From Cerioporus squamosus (Eukaryota; Basidiomycota; Agaricomycetes; Polyporales; Polyporaceae), in NCBI GenBank assembly GCA_022592435.1, contig JABYQS010000044.1:62001-126000 (forward strand): DNA of 64,000 nt, given 5' to 3'. The notes beneath the pieces were generated by a model. That model did no database searches. It saw nothing but the letters and a program-made list of their open reading frames with translations, and was not told the origin of the DNA. Made by a program: the position numbers and the translations under genes. Positions 33,161 to 43,436 of this stretch are shown one piece after another (the first letter of the stretch is position 1; each line of letters begins with the position of its first letter).

Positions 33161-33570
33161 TCAGTGCTTTGACGAGTCCTTTTCCGCGTCCGCAATGAAC
33201 TTCTTGATGCTGTCCATCCTGGTCAGTTGTCGACAGTCCGTTCTGTATGGTACTATGAATTTGCATGGGCACGTACAAGTCCTCCTCTTCCCTGAAGTCC
33301 GGGCTGTCGTCAGCACTACGCAGATACCCACGAACGTTGCGTGACGTACCTCGAGCTCGCACTGATAGGAACCGCCTCCTTCACCTGCTGCAAAGTGGGC
33401 TTGGCCGCCTCCTTCTTCCCGCCGCCCATGGCAAGCATGGTGAGCCCAGCCGTCCCGAAGATGGTGCCGAGGGCAAGGTACTCGTTTTTGATGGCGCGGC
33501 CAAGGATAACGCTGTTGGGTCGTTCGTGAGGGTGAACCAGGCTGTGAGACGATAGCACGCACTAGGACAT
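33161..33570 (-). CDS. ATP19: Mitochondrial F1Fo-ATP synthase subunit k
   Basis: Small inner-membrane subunit of the ATP synthase dimer interface. Exon 1 is only eight coding bases (33563-33570, ATGTCCTA). The intron runs from GTGCGT to CAACAG, and the join yields MSYVILGRAIKNEYLALG, the conserved start of fungal subunit k. One membrane helix follows (ALGTIFGTAGLTMLAMGGG), then KKEAAKPTLQQVKEAVPISA. Two more introns lead through SSREEEDLM to DSIKKFIADAEKDSSKH and the stop. The total is about 69 residues, the family size. The EEEDLMDSIKKFI helix matches the EEKFIENYL block of yeast Atp19. Without the eight-base exon no in-frame Met precedes VILGR sensibly, so I favour this model over the longer unspliced frame. 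Confidence 0.85.
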
Positions 33571-34794
33571 GGCGGTAGTGAGATGGTCGTGTCTGCTGGC
33601 GGCTTCGACAAACCGAAACACCTCTCAGTCGCGTGCCGGATATTCCCGATTCGGGCGCCAGCAAGAAGCGCCAAAGCCTGCTGCAAGTAACCGCCTCTGG
33701 CCGCCAGGCGTGAATGAGTAATACTTACTTTCTTCCGTCCACCTGCTTTCTATGCACGACGCTTAGCATTCTTCCAAACTATCAACACGGGAGCTGCAAC
33801 ATATCCGCTCGGACACTACTTCAAATCATTAGCCGCGCCGTCTCGAGATGGTCCACTGAGTCTCTAAGTGGTACCTTGCAAGTCAGACGTACTAAGTACC
33901 CTGTTTTACTGCGCACCAAAAACACTAACTTTCTCCAGCATAAATCTGCTCAGCGCTCATGGAAGATGGGCCCTTGGTCAGAAAGTGCCAAGAGTCTCTC
34001 GCACGACTACATAGCATCTCCCGAGTACGGCCCTTCCGCTGCAGACTCGTACGAGCAGCATGGGTATGTCTTTGGTCCAGATCCACTCGTGATATAGCAG
34101 TGACCGTGGCCAACAGGGTTATAGCCATGGGAGTTCTGACTGCGTACTCGTCACGTAGCCGGTACCAGCCGCGGCCCGCGCCGGCCGCAGGAGTACCGAG
34201 TTCTTCAAGTTGGCGAAGGGGATGTGTAAGTCCGCAAGCCATCGGCCCAGATGCAGTCTGTTCACAGCTTTCCAGATGCGATTTTGAGAAAGTCAATTGG
34301 ACGCGGCCGTCAAGGGATGAGCACCGAGTCGCTGCTTGCCTCGGATACACACGGACTCAACGAGTCAAGTGTAACGCTGCGCACGAGGTTTCGAGTGACC
34401 TACCAAGTAGGTCGCAGCAATGGTGAAACCACAACGTGTTTGCCGAGACACTGCGAGTCGAGAGACCATGGGAGACTGAGAAGGATTGGCGCGAGATCTG
34501 GCCGCCAGAGAACAAGGCCAGGATGACGCAGCAAGCGCGATCCGCCGAGAGTACAATGCAGCGGGCTATGCTCAAAGCACTCTCCACTCTGGAGGGTAGG
34601 TCACGCAGCGGGTGCTTTTGAGCGAAGATCCGGACATGTATCGTTGCATTAACGATGGCCGCAGAGCCTCGAGGACTGACATGCACGACCGTACGACCGT
34701 ATATAGTTCCGCTGCAAATGTAGGTACACCGTCAACTTCACATGCTTCTCCGAGTCTCGCACTTGCCCTACTCACCGTATCGTGCAACAAAGCC
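33571..34794. other. Intergenic with possible gene remnant
   Basis: Divergent region of 1.2 kb. Plus-strand pieces look partly coding: a Met at about 33966 begins MGPWSESAKSLSHDYIAS; a frame at about 34275-34390 contains AACLGYTRTQRVKCN, loosely like the start of a Zn2Cys6 cluster; another at 34436-34621 contains VERPWETEKDWREIWPPEN. A TGA separates the last two in one frame. I cannot assemble a full gene; it may be a decayed one. Confidence 0.35.
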
Positions 34795-36200
34795 ATGGTC
34801 TTCGCACTTCCCCCTATAGCGACCATAGAAAGCACTGTCATTGCAGCCGAATACATCAGGCAGTCTGCCAGTTGGGTCGGTACGTCACTGAATACGGAGG
34901 ACAACCACGACCGTCCTGGATTGCGTGTCTGATGTTTGCGCAGTCGCGGCCATAGCATGGCTCTCATGGAACTGGGTTATCTGCATTGGCGACGAGGTAA
35001 GTGGCAGGCAACTGCATCCGTATCCGTCACCGCGTACTGACCAGCCAGTCGACAGGTACAGTATATATGGCGGTACGAAATCCGGCTACTGTTGTCTGCG
35101 TTAACGTAACTGACCCTGCATGCAGGAGGCCGAACGGCTGGTTCAATTGGCTATACGTGTTCATACGATACGTGCCGCTGCTTGGAGAGATGTGAGTCCA
35201 CATTCTGGCCGAAGATTTACGTTCACTTACGATCCCATTGCAGTGCATTGTTCTCGTGGCTATACGTCGTGGAACCCAAAACCGCGGTGACGTGCGACAA
35301 GATGGCTCTCGTAGAGGGGCTCCTTGTCGGATGTGTGATCATCGGCGAGGAAGTCGTGCTTCTCGTCCGTGGTTCGCGTAGCTCCCGTGTTGGCAAAGAC
35401 GTGGAGACTGACCTGCGCCTCTTGGTAGTGCATATCCTATTCAACAGGTCTCGGGCCGTCCTCCGCGCGCTCCTGGTCCTATTCGTGGCATGTACCCTTG
35501 CGACCCTGATCGGAATGTACTTCACCGCCGTCCAGGTGCAATACGATGACCTGTGTCTGATCACGTCCGGCACGAATGCGATGCTGGCCGTCTGGTGCGT
35601 GCGTTCCGCGATATCCGCCGCGAGTCAGATGTACTGACCGATCCGACCTGACGGAACGCACATAGGCTAACCCCGGTGGCCTTCGAGACAGTCCTGTTCG
35701 CGATGACAATGTGGAAGTTCTGGCAATCTCGGAGAGAAGGCCTTGGAAAGCGCCCCATCCTCGACGCCCTAGTTTGGAACGGCACATGGGCGTATGCTGT
35801 GACACTGGGTATGTCATCCGTAGCCATTTGAGAAAAGAGACTCACCCTGGCGGTAGTCAACATGGTGTTGAGCGCGTTGATGTTGACGCGCTTCATCCAG
35901 ATCCACTCGCCCATCATCTACTTGTGCGCCCCCGCTTATCCTTCTTGCCCCACTGGGTGGTGTTGCTGACCACAGCACGGCAGCTGGACCCTGTCCCTAA
36001 TGTCATTCGTGGTCAGTATCTGTGCAACCCGTTTCTCAGGAGTCCAACAAGTCCTGACCTATTCGTTGCCTATGCATCGCGCAGGGCTCGCACGTTCTGC
36101 TGGACTTGCGTCGACTCGGGACGCGGACCAGTCTCCCGTGGTGGAACCAATCGATTTTTACAGACGGCCTTCTGGAGGAATTCGAGGATTCTATAGATGA
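34795..36200 (+). CDS. DUF6533 multi-pass membrane protein
   Basis: Basidiomycete integral membrane protein of the DUF6533 family, seven predicted helices. Exons resolved: 34795-34879 (MVFALPPIATIESTVIAAEY), 34944-34996 (VAAIAWLSWNWVICIGDE), a 17-nt exon 35056-35072 (VQYIWR), 35126-35191 (RRPNGWFNWLYVFIRYVPLLGE), then from 35244. The block DEVQYIWRRPNGWFNWLYVFIRY is the DUF6533 signature. Later helices are MALVEGLLVGCVIIGEEVVLL, RALLVLFVACTLATLIGMYF, LTPVAFETVLFAMTMWKF, VNMVLSALMLTRFI and FWTLSLMSFVVSICATRF. The C-terminus is a short polar tail ending IRGFYR. Family members are of unknown function, often expanded in mushrooms and sometimes treated as receptor-like. The plus-strand start is the first ATG in frame with the hydrophobic N-terminus. 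Confidence 0.82.
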
Positions 36201-36481
36201 ATTGTTCGTCCAGCCCGGCCATGAGGAGTTTGAACCCACAAAAGACGCCGCTTGACGTCTATCTTTATTTCAGTAGTATGCCCCACTTTAACGTACCCAG
36301 TGATGTAGGTTAGTATTGGCCAGCGGTACTGGCGCACAGCACGGAGAGGAAGATGCATGTCGCATTAGGTCGAACGTAGAAGGGACCTAAGTAGGGTACA
36401 ACGAAGTTTATAAGTTAGTATGTAAACGAGGACGCGTCGCACGCGGTGGAGATGAGATTGAGTCAAGGAAAGCATCATGCT

Positions 36482-39400
36482 CTAGCAGCGACGGGCACGC
36501 TCCTGTCACCCGAAGATCGACGCAGAAGGGTCTTCGGCTCCAGCTTATATCGGTGCTTCGCCTTCGCCTGCTTCTTCTTCAGGCGTTCTCGACAGCGCTC
36601 GCAGAGCGACCCAGATCCGCCGTTGGGCAGCACGCGCTTGCAGCTCTTGTTGCCGCACTGAACCTAAGCAGGCAGGTAAGTATGGCACAGTCCACATCTA
36701 CACACCAGGACCAACCTTGCTTGACATGCTGGTTGACGGGCTCACGGCAGGTTGCGGGACGTGAGCTACCGGGGTCGTCGACAGCGAGACCTGGAACATC
36801 GAGTACCCAGCTCCGTCGGACTCCATCCGCTTGTTTTGCACCAGGTCATAATAGTCCTCGTCTCGTCTTCGTTTCAAGGCGAACGTCGGCTTATTGAGCA
36901 GGTTGGGTGGGGTCTCATACGTCCCAGTCGTCCGAGTTATGACCGTTGTACGACTCTGGCCAGGTTGCCCGTTCGCATGCTCCGGGCTCTTGTCCTTGTC
37001 GTTCTCTGTGTTCTGGGAAGGTCCAGTTGTCGCCGGAACTACTGCCGTTGTCGGAGCAGTCGTCATAGTCGTGTTTGTCATGGTCGCCGGAGCCGCTCGG
37101 TCCGTAGGGGCAGGGGTGATGATCGTGACCGGCGGCGATGCTGAACCAGCCGTGGACGTTGTTACGCTTACGACGGACGGCGACTTCGGTCTCGAAGAGT
37201 ACGCCATATAGACCGAAGTAGGGTTCTCAGGCTCAGGCGGAGGTTGCGATGCAGGCTGCGGTGGGGAAGACGAATGTGAGTAGGGGTACGGCTGTAACTG
37301 CGGGGGATATGGCTGCGCAGCGTGTTGCTGGGACGAGTCGGGAGGATGGTACGGATGAGATGGCGGAGGATATGGCTGGTGCGGAGGCGGGGAATATGAC
37401 TGGCCAGGTGGAGGAGGTGGAGACATATACGCTTGTCCAGGATATGGGTACGGCTGTCCTGGATACGCATACGCGTACGGGGGATATGGACCATACGGAT
37501 GCTGATACATAGGAGGGGGAGGGTAGGGCCCCTTGCCTGGTGCTGATGGAGGAGGCGGATATCCATATTGGTAGTTTAGCGGCTGCCCGTAGGGTATACA
37601 AGGTGGTGGCATGTAGTACGGATATCCGTTTGGCGGGGGCGGGTACGGAGGAGGGGGGTGCTCAACTGAATCCTCCGTAGACCCGCTTGCGGTTGATGCT
37701 GTGACGGCGTTCGGCGGGTTCGCCGTATTTGCCGCTACTGTCGCCGAGGGAGAAGCCTCTCCCGATTGTCCATGTTCTGACACAGCGTTGACGTCCCCAC
37801 TGGGTTGTGAGGTTGCTTTAGCTTTAGCTTTGCCCTTGGCTTTTCTTGTCTTCTTCGGAGACGGAGGAGGGGCAGACAGAGCAGTCGCTGCAGCCTGACT
37901 AGGAGGAGTCGGCTCCGCCGCAGCACCCTGCTGTATCCCCTGAGGTTGTATGGGCTCCACTGAGGCGGCATCCGGGTTGCTACTGTTGAGCTGCACGGTG
38001 CGGGATCCTACATGAATACCTTATCACTGCCACCGCAGATGAACATGCATACCTGAGCAAGGTGCCGCTGTATCGTGGAGGCGAGCTCGCCCAAAATCGG
38101 TTCCATGAAGATGAGGCTGGCGTGGTTGGGCAGGCTACTGAAGATCGACGTCTGCGGCTCAATTCCCGGGGTCGTTTGTTGCAATGCGGACGGATCGATC
38201 GCGCCGTCTGACATGGGCACATCGACGTCCGTGTTCGAAGTGGCACTGGTCCCGGCCTGCTGCTGCGCAACCTCAAGGACAGCGCTGGAGCCAGAGGCAG
38301 AGCTCGAGGCGACGGTCTCAACTGCTTCCGTGGTCGCCGTTGCGCCCTCGCCCGCAGTGGAAGCGGGGACGCCTTCCCCTTTCTTTTTCTTCTTTTTCTT
38401 CGCGCCCTTCTCCTTCTTGTCCTTCTTCTCGCCCTTCCCTCTGACATCCCAACCCTCGACTTCCATTTGCACCTCAACAATCTTCCCCGCAGCAACCTCG
38501 GGAGGGATGAGTCCACTGTCCCGGAGCGCCTTCAAGCGACGGCTCGCACGGTCGCGCGACCTGCACAGATCGCACATCTTCCACGGATTGCTCGGCGACA
38601 AGAGGTTCGAGCACGTCTTGATCGAGCAAACGTGGTTCGTCCTCCGCGTCCCACGCGCCGCAGGCGGGACCCCCGACGTCGGCTCCCCGAGAGGCGTGTC
38701 CTCCCCTCCTGCTGAGACGGTGTCGTGCCAACGCCCGCCTCGGCCACCACCCCAGTAAACTCCGGACCAAGGCTGCCGTCGCGCAACTCCTTCTCCAGCT
38801 CCCCGAACACCTGTGCGATATCGTTTGCGCTGAGAGTAACGTCCGGGACAGAGCGCTCCTCAGTGCCGTCTTCCCCAGCCGAGCCGCCAGTGAGCTGCGA
38901 CCCGACCGCAGCGGCCCAGCCGTCGTGGACATGGGCCTTCACCTCTTTGTCTCGCACGCGCTTGAGCTTGCTGTGGTGTCGGTTCTGTATGCGGTGCCGC
39001 TCGCAACGTAGGAACTGGTAATCGCCTGGGAGGATCTCGCGACAATGGGAGACCGTGCACATGCGCGGAGGAAGCGGCGCGTTGGGATCCTGCCCCTCAG
39101 CGGGGGCCGGAGCCGGGGTCCCGGATGCTGAGTGCGAGCCAGCGCGTGGGGCGGCTCCGTCGGCCGGCGGGGTGAACTCCTGCCACTGTTCCTCATCCGG
39201 AGGGGGCAGCGGAGGAAGGCCCTCGGCGGCGCGTCGCGCATCCTCTTCGGCCCGCAGCTTGTGCAGCTCTTGCACGGCGACCTCCTTCTCGCGCCTCCAC
39301 TTCGCACGCTTCGTCGTGCCGTAGTTGCGGTACCGGTCGCGGCAAGGCTCGCACATCTTGAAAAACGAGTTACCTGCAATGAGCGTCTTGCAGCCTTTGA

Positions 39401-40881
39401 TGGAACAGAAGCGCGGAGGGAGGGGGCCCTCGGACGATCCTGACGAATCGACAGTCGGACCAGATGTGATACGTGTAGACAGGCTGAAGTTAGGGACTGC
39501 CTTGAGGACCTCGGCGAGTATCGGGTGGATCTCGGGCACTGTGGCAGGTGGTGGAGGGGCAAGGGATGAAGAACGCGTATGGGATGGGGCCTGCCGAGGA
39601 GGTTGCTGGGGAGGTTGTGGGGGCGGCTGTTGAGGCTGTTGCTGTTGTTGGTGGCTGTTGCCAGCATACATGTTGCGGCCGGGAACAGACTGCAGCGCGG
39701 TCCCCGGCAGTGTCAATGCACCTGCAAGCTCGGATGCTTGCGAGAAGAGACGAGGGTCGATTGCTTGAGGGTCCCATTCCGCCGGGAACTCAAAGTGCAC
39801 ATTCTCGCTCGCACTTCGGGGATGATCCTGCGGTTGAGACTGAGGACAGTCAGTTCTCCTGCTCGTGGAGCGTGGGCACAGAATTAAACGGAATCCAGGA
39901 CAGTTGAACGATAGGAATGCGACAAACATCACGAGCGGCGGGGAGATCGCGCACTCATAACCACATACATTGATTCCTCATATTTTGTATAATCTATGTC
40001 GTGTCCTGAAGCGTATCGACCCCTTTCAATGGTCGATGTTTGCACACGAACTACTGTTCCGTTCCGCGGGCCATTGCCACGCTCCTTCCTCCACTTCAAC
40101 ATACCCGCCCCGCCGAACGGTATCTGGAGCTTGTCACTATGAAGTACAGATCCTCACAGGCAAGGTTCCCTGCAGTTTGAGGCGGACGTAATATCGACCG
40201 CAGTCTACGGTTCTGTCTCAGGTTACGTCGGCCTCAAACGCAGGGAACGGGACCTGATTGCATATCTGAGTGACCTCAAAGATCGCGAGGTCGGTGTCAT
40301 CCTCGACTACCGACCGCAAACGCGAACGCGAGATGTCTCTTGAATGCACAATACGGACGCGTCCACAACTGTATGCACTGTACGCAAGACACATTGGCGC
40401 GGTAGAACGAGAGGCCGGACGTGAACTCTTACGACTCCGGAGGGGCGCGAACACGATGGGGAACAACTGTATTGAATAACGACATTACCTCGTATTGGCG
40501 CGAGGGGCCCGCGACGGGCTGCTCCTGCTCCTGCTGGACCCCATCGTCCTGCGGCATCCAAACAACCTGGCCGTTCTGCGCGGCCGGGCCATTAAGGAGG
40601 GCCTTCTCCATCTTGCGTTTCGCGCGCTTCGTCATGGCATACACGCGGTGTCTCCCGCGACACTCCTCGCACATCTTGTTCGTGTACCCGACGGGGAGCT
40701 GCGCGGAGCAGCCCTTCACGGAGCAGATGCGGCTGTCTGGGTCGTCGCCATTGTCGTTGCTGTTGCTGCTGCCGGTGGCGGCGTCGACGGCGCTGCGCTC
40801 GAGCTCGGCGATGACGTGGGGAGGGTAGGGCCCGGCGGCGACATTGGGGAAGGAGACATGCTCGCGGTAATACGAGCCCAT
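36482..40881 (-). CDS. Multi-module Cys-rich (C-x4-C...C-x2-C) basidiomycete protein
   Basis: Long gene with five similar Cys modules, each followed by a basic helix. Order: CSVKGCSAQL...MCEECRGRHRVY-TKRAKRK (40429-40881 exon, start MGSYYREHVSFPN), CSIKGCKTLI...MCEPCRDRYRNY-TKRAKWR, CTVSHCREIL...RCERHRIQNRHH, CSIKTCSNLL...MCDLCRSRDRAS, and CGNKSCKRVL...LCERCRERLKKK in the last exon ending at 36482. The spacing suggests zinc binding. Between modules lie a Gln/Pro run, a Lys-rich run, and a Pro/Tyr-rich region (about 37200-37650) of YPPPP and PYPPQ type repeats. The joins MSSK-VQCGNK and LAQ-LNSSNP are clean. The join near 38,700-38,760 needs a frame change I could not resolve. QYE-DHPRS requires an unusually long intron (about 39,825-40,475), so 40429-40881 might instead be a separate gene. 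Probably nuclear; DNA or RNA binding is inference. Confidence 0.62.
40165..40248. repeat. Imperfect inverted repeat (hairpin)
   Basis: The left arm 40165-40191 and right arm 40223-40248 are reverse complements apart from one extra base and one mismatch, separated by about 31 bases. It lies inside the long presumed intron of the Cys-module gene. A small mobile-element footprint or a structured RNA is possible. Confidence 0.75.
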
Positions 40882-41346
40882 CGGAAGCTGGCGCCAGGCG
40901 GGGAGGCTGAGGTCTGCAGCTGGTGTCGACTGGGCAGTGGACTGGGACAGGGTCAGACCTGGTCAGACGCAGGCAGCAGTCCCGTCAGAGCTTTCTTCTC
41001 CCGATTCTCACACGTCCTCGTGGCGGAGTTCAAACCACACGTCCCAACTCAGCGGCCTGTAATCCTACCCAGCTCGTTGGCAAACGTCGCGACTCACAGG
41101 TCGAAAGATGTGGCGGTCTTCTCGCGTTACATGCTACATTATTCTTTTCTGTGCGTCGTTCACGGTTTCGCGCAAAGTACAGTCCCCGCTCATGCAAGCT
41201 CATGGGGTCTTTTTGCGCCGCATTTGGGTGGCGCGGTTCCGGGGTCCCGCAGGGTCTGGTTCTTCGCCGTTTCTCCGCTTGCTTTTACTCCGCCACCAGC
41301 TCTCCCAGTCGTCTCGCCTTTCTCCCTCCACTGCCAGCACCCTCGT
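40882..41346. other. Divergent promoter region
   Basis: Head-to-head spacer between the Cys-module gene and the first J-like gene. A plus-strand open frame runs through it from 40495, but the chosen start at 41347 is supported by the paralogue. No other gene seen. Confidence 0.5.
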
Positions 41347-42027
41347 ATGGTTGGCTACTTCGCGTTTCCACCTCCTGGCTTCAATCCCAATCCTCCGTTT
41401 TCGACGAACGCTCTCCCGCAGGACTCTCACGATGCGACCGCGGAGCTGCCACCAATCAACGACGATGCCGCTTGGGAGGAGAGGCAGCGACATGTTGCAG
41501 AGGAGCGGCGGAAGAAACGCGAGCAGGAACGCGCACTCGCGTTGGAGGGCGAGCTGTACTGGGTCAGCATGGGTGGGTCGATACGCGATATGTACGGACG
41601 AAAGGACAAGGCTCGCACCGAGGAGCTCCGCGCAGAAGTTCGCATCCGCAACGAAGAGCGCAAACTCCTCGATTACTGGGACGCGTACGAAACGCGGTGG
41701 CGCGCCTTGCTGGTGTCGACCACGCCGATAGCCTTCAACGACATCCCTTGGCCAGTCGACCCTCCGCCGAGCTCCGTCGACGCCCTGACTCCCGACGCCG
41801 TCGCCGAGTTCCTCTTCGCCCCGCTCCGTGTGAGGGCGAACGCCGTTTCAAAGAAGGACCGTATTCGGGCCTCTCTCCTGCGCTGGCACCCGGACAAACT
41901 GTCCGCTGTGGTCGCACGCACGGCTGAAGAGGATGCGGAGTCTGTTCGTGCGGGCATCAACGCGGTGTTCCGTGTCCTCATGGCTCTGCAGGACGCGGAG
42001 CGGAACCCTCAAGCTAAGGAAGAATAA
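41347..42027 (+). CDS. J-like RWHPDK protein, copy 1
   Basis: Intronless protein of 226 residues. It starts MVGYFAFPPPGFNPNPP, the same opening as the next gene, which fixes the start even though the frame stays open upstream. A charged helix follows (EERQRHVAEERRKKREQERALALE), then the conserved block LYWVSMGGSIRDMYGRKDKARTEELR, then YWDAYETRWRALL. The C-terminal part (DRIRASLLRWHPDKLSAVV to AGINAVFRVLMALQD) resembles the HPD core of a J domain, or the C-terminus of NFKBIL1-like proteins. A full J domain is not apparent, so Hsp70 stimulation should not be assumed. Function unknown. Confidence 0.85.
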   Translation: MVGYFAFPPPGFNPNPPFSTNALPQDSHDATAELPPINDDAAWEERQRHVAEERRKKREQERALALEGELYWVSMGGSIRDMYGRKDKARTEELRAEVRIRNEERKLLDYWDAYETRWRALLVSTTPIAFNDIPWPVDPPPSSVDALTPDAVAEFLFAPLRVRANAVSKKDRIRASLLRWHPDKLSAVVARTAEEDAESVRAGINAVFRVLMALQDAERNPQAKEE

Positions 42028-42385
42028 CCTTGGACAATATCGGACTACTCTTGTTGCTCTGCTTTTTGTTCGCTTGTCATGCTAACGGTCGTGCTCAGAT
42101 TCATCATTGTACAGTACATCAATTCTTCGAATACATCGTTTTGACCCGATCCTCTTCGAGAAGCGTCAGCGTGAACGTTCTGTTGTCGCGACGCACCCTT
42201 GTTGCGGGGGAAAAGAGACCGCTGTGTGTCCTTGTGTGCACCGGTCCTTGTTCCTCGCCGCTTGGCACTAGGAGGCCTCTTTATTCATTAGGTGTAAGTA
42301 TGATGGTCCCTGGACAGTCGTCAACAATCCTCCGCGCCTTCTGGGACATCGTCTACCATCTACCCAACTCCAGCCGGCGCGCATC
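42028..42385. other. Spacer between tandem paralogues
   Basis: About 360 nt with the 3' flank of copy 1 and the promoter of copy 2. I see no gene. Confidence 0.5.
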
Positions 42386-43024
42386 ATGGTCGGATACTTG
42401 GCCTTCCCTCCGCGCGGATATCCTACCAACCCGCCTCCCGAGGCACCCAGCACTCCTCTAGAAGTGGAACAGGAACCGTTGCCACACCCAGATCTTGATC
42501 GCATGCGAGAAGAGAGGCGGCAGCAGGACGCTGAACGGCGCCGTTGCCGTCTCGAGGCATTGCACGGAAAGATACACTGGGTCCATATGGGTAGCTCCAT
42601 ACGCGATCAATACGGCCACAAGGACAGAGCACGCACCAAAGAGCTGCGAATCTTGTCCAACATCCCGGACGGAGAGCGCAGGGCCGTCGAGCGGTGGACG
42701 GAGTACGAGACGCGGTGGCGCGTCCTTGTGTCGTCCGCGTACCCTGTCGCATTCCAGGACGTCCCGTGGCCTGTCACGCCTTGGGCACGGTCGCCGAGTG
42801 ACCTTGCTCCCGAGACCATCTCGGAGTTCTTTCTTGCTCCTCTTCGAGTGGCGGTGAATACTGTGTCGAGGAAGTGCAGGATCCGAGCTTGCATCCTGCG
42901 GTGGCACCCGGACAAGTTGTCTGCTGTGATTGCACGGACTGTACAGGAGGACGTCGACGATGTGCGGTGGGGTATAAATACTGTCTTTCATGTTCTGAAG
43001 TTCATCAAGGATTTGGACCACTGA
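42386..43024 (+). CDS. J-like RWHPDK protein, copy 2
   Basis: Intronless, 212 residues, a tandem paralogue of the gene at 41347. Matching landmarks in the same order: MVGYLAFPPRGYPTNPP, a charged helix (DRMREERRQQDAERRRCRLE), IHWVHMGSSIRDQYGHKDRARTKELR, RWTEYETRWRVLV, PVAFQDVPWPV, and RIRACILRWHPDKLSAV to WGINTVFHVLKFI. The acidic/Pro linker after the N-terminal motif differs in length and sequence, so the copies are not recent. Both are plus strand with about 360 nt between them. Function unknown. Confidence 0.84.
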   Translation: MVGYLAFPPRGYPTNPPPEAPSTPLEVEQEPLPHPDLDRMREERRQQDAERRRCRLEALHGKIHWVHMGSSIRDQYGHKDRARTKELRILSNIPDGERRAVERWTEYETRWRVLVSSAYPVAFQDVPWPVTPWARSPSDLAPETISEFFLAPLRVAVNTVSRKCRIRACILRWHPDKLSAVIARTVQEDVDDVRWGINTVFHVLKFIKDLDH

Positions 43025-43436
43025 GCACGTCCGCGTGCCCAGTCAGATCATAGATGGCCGGAGGGCTACGTAGAGGGACTGTGAAGTCTGGTAATGCTCG
43101 ATCGTCGGCATACAAGTGTTATACTTACTCAGCATCACCTGTGGTTAAGATTGTGTTATGCATACCCTCTCGAAGCTTCGACTGAGGCTACTAGTGGTTT
43201 CTTGTGCTCGACGTGTGGTTTGCGGGGTAGCGGAGGACGGACCGAGGAAGCGCGCGGGCCGAGTGCGGGGAAACACATGCAAGTCGCGATCGAGTGACGA
43301 CAGAAGGGCGCGTTGATTCGTGTTGACCATCTCTGCTTGCCTTCATCTCCCCGCATTCGCCCCCGCATCGTATGCATCTCTGCTAAGGCAACGAGTTTCA
43401 ACTGGCACGACGGGTCTTCCACCTTCGCCAGCCACG
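43025..43436. other. Promoter of the ABC transporter gene
   Basis: About 410 nt with no gene; frames here are short and shared between strands. Confidence 0.5.

Noticed and set aside
40495..42027. 510-codon plus-strand open frame
   Set aside because: Its first 280 codons run antisense to the Cys-module gene and through the promoter. The tandem paralogue begins at the matching MVGY motif, so the real start is 41347.
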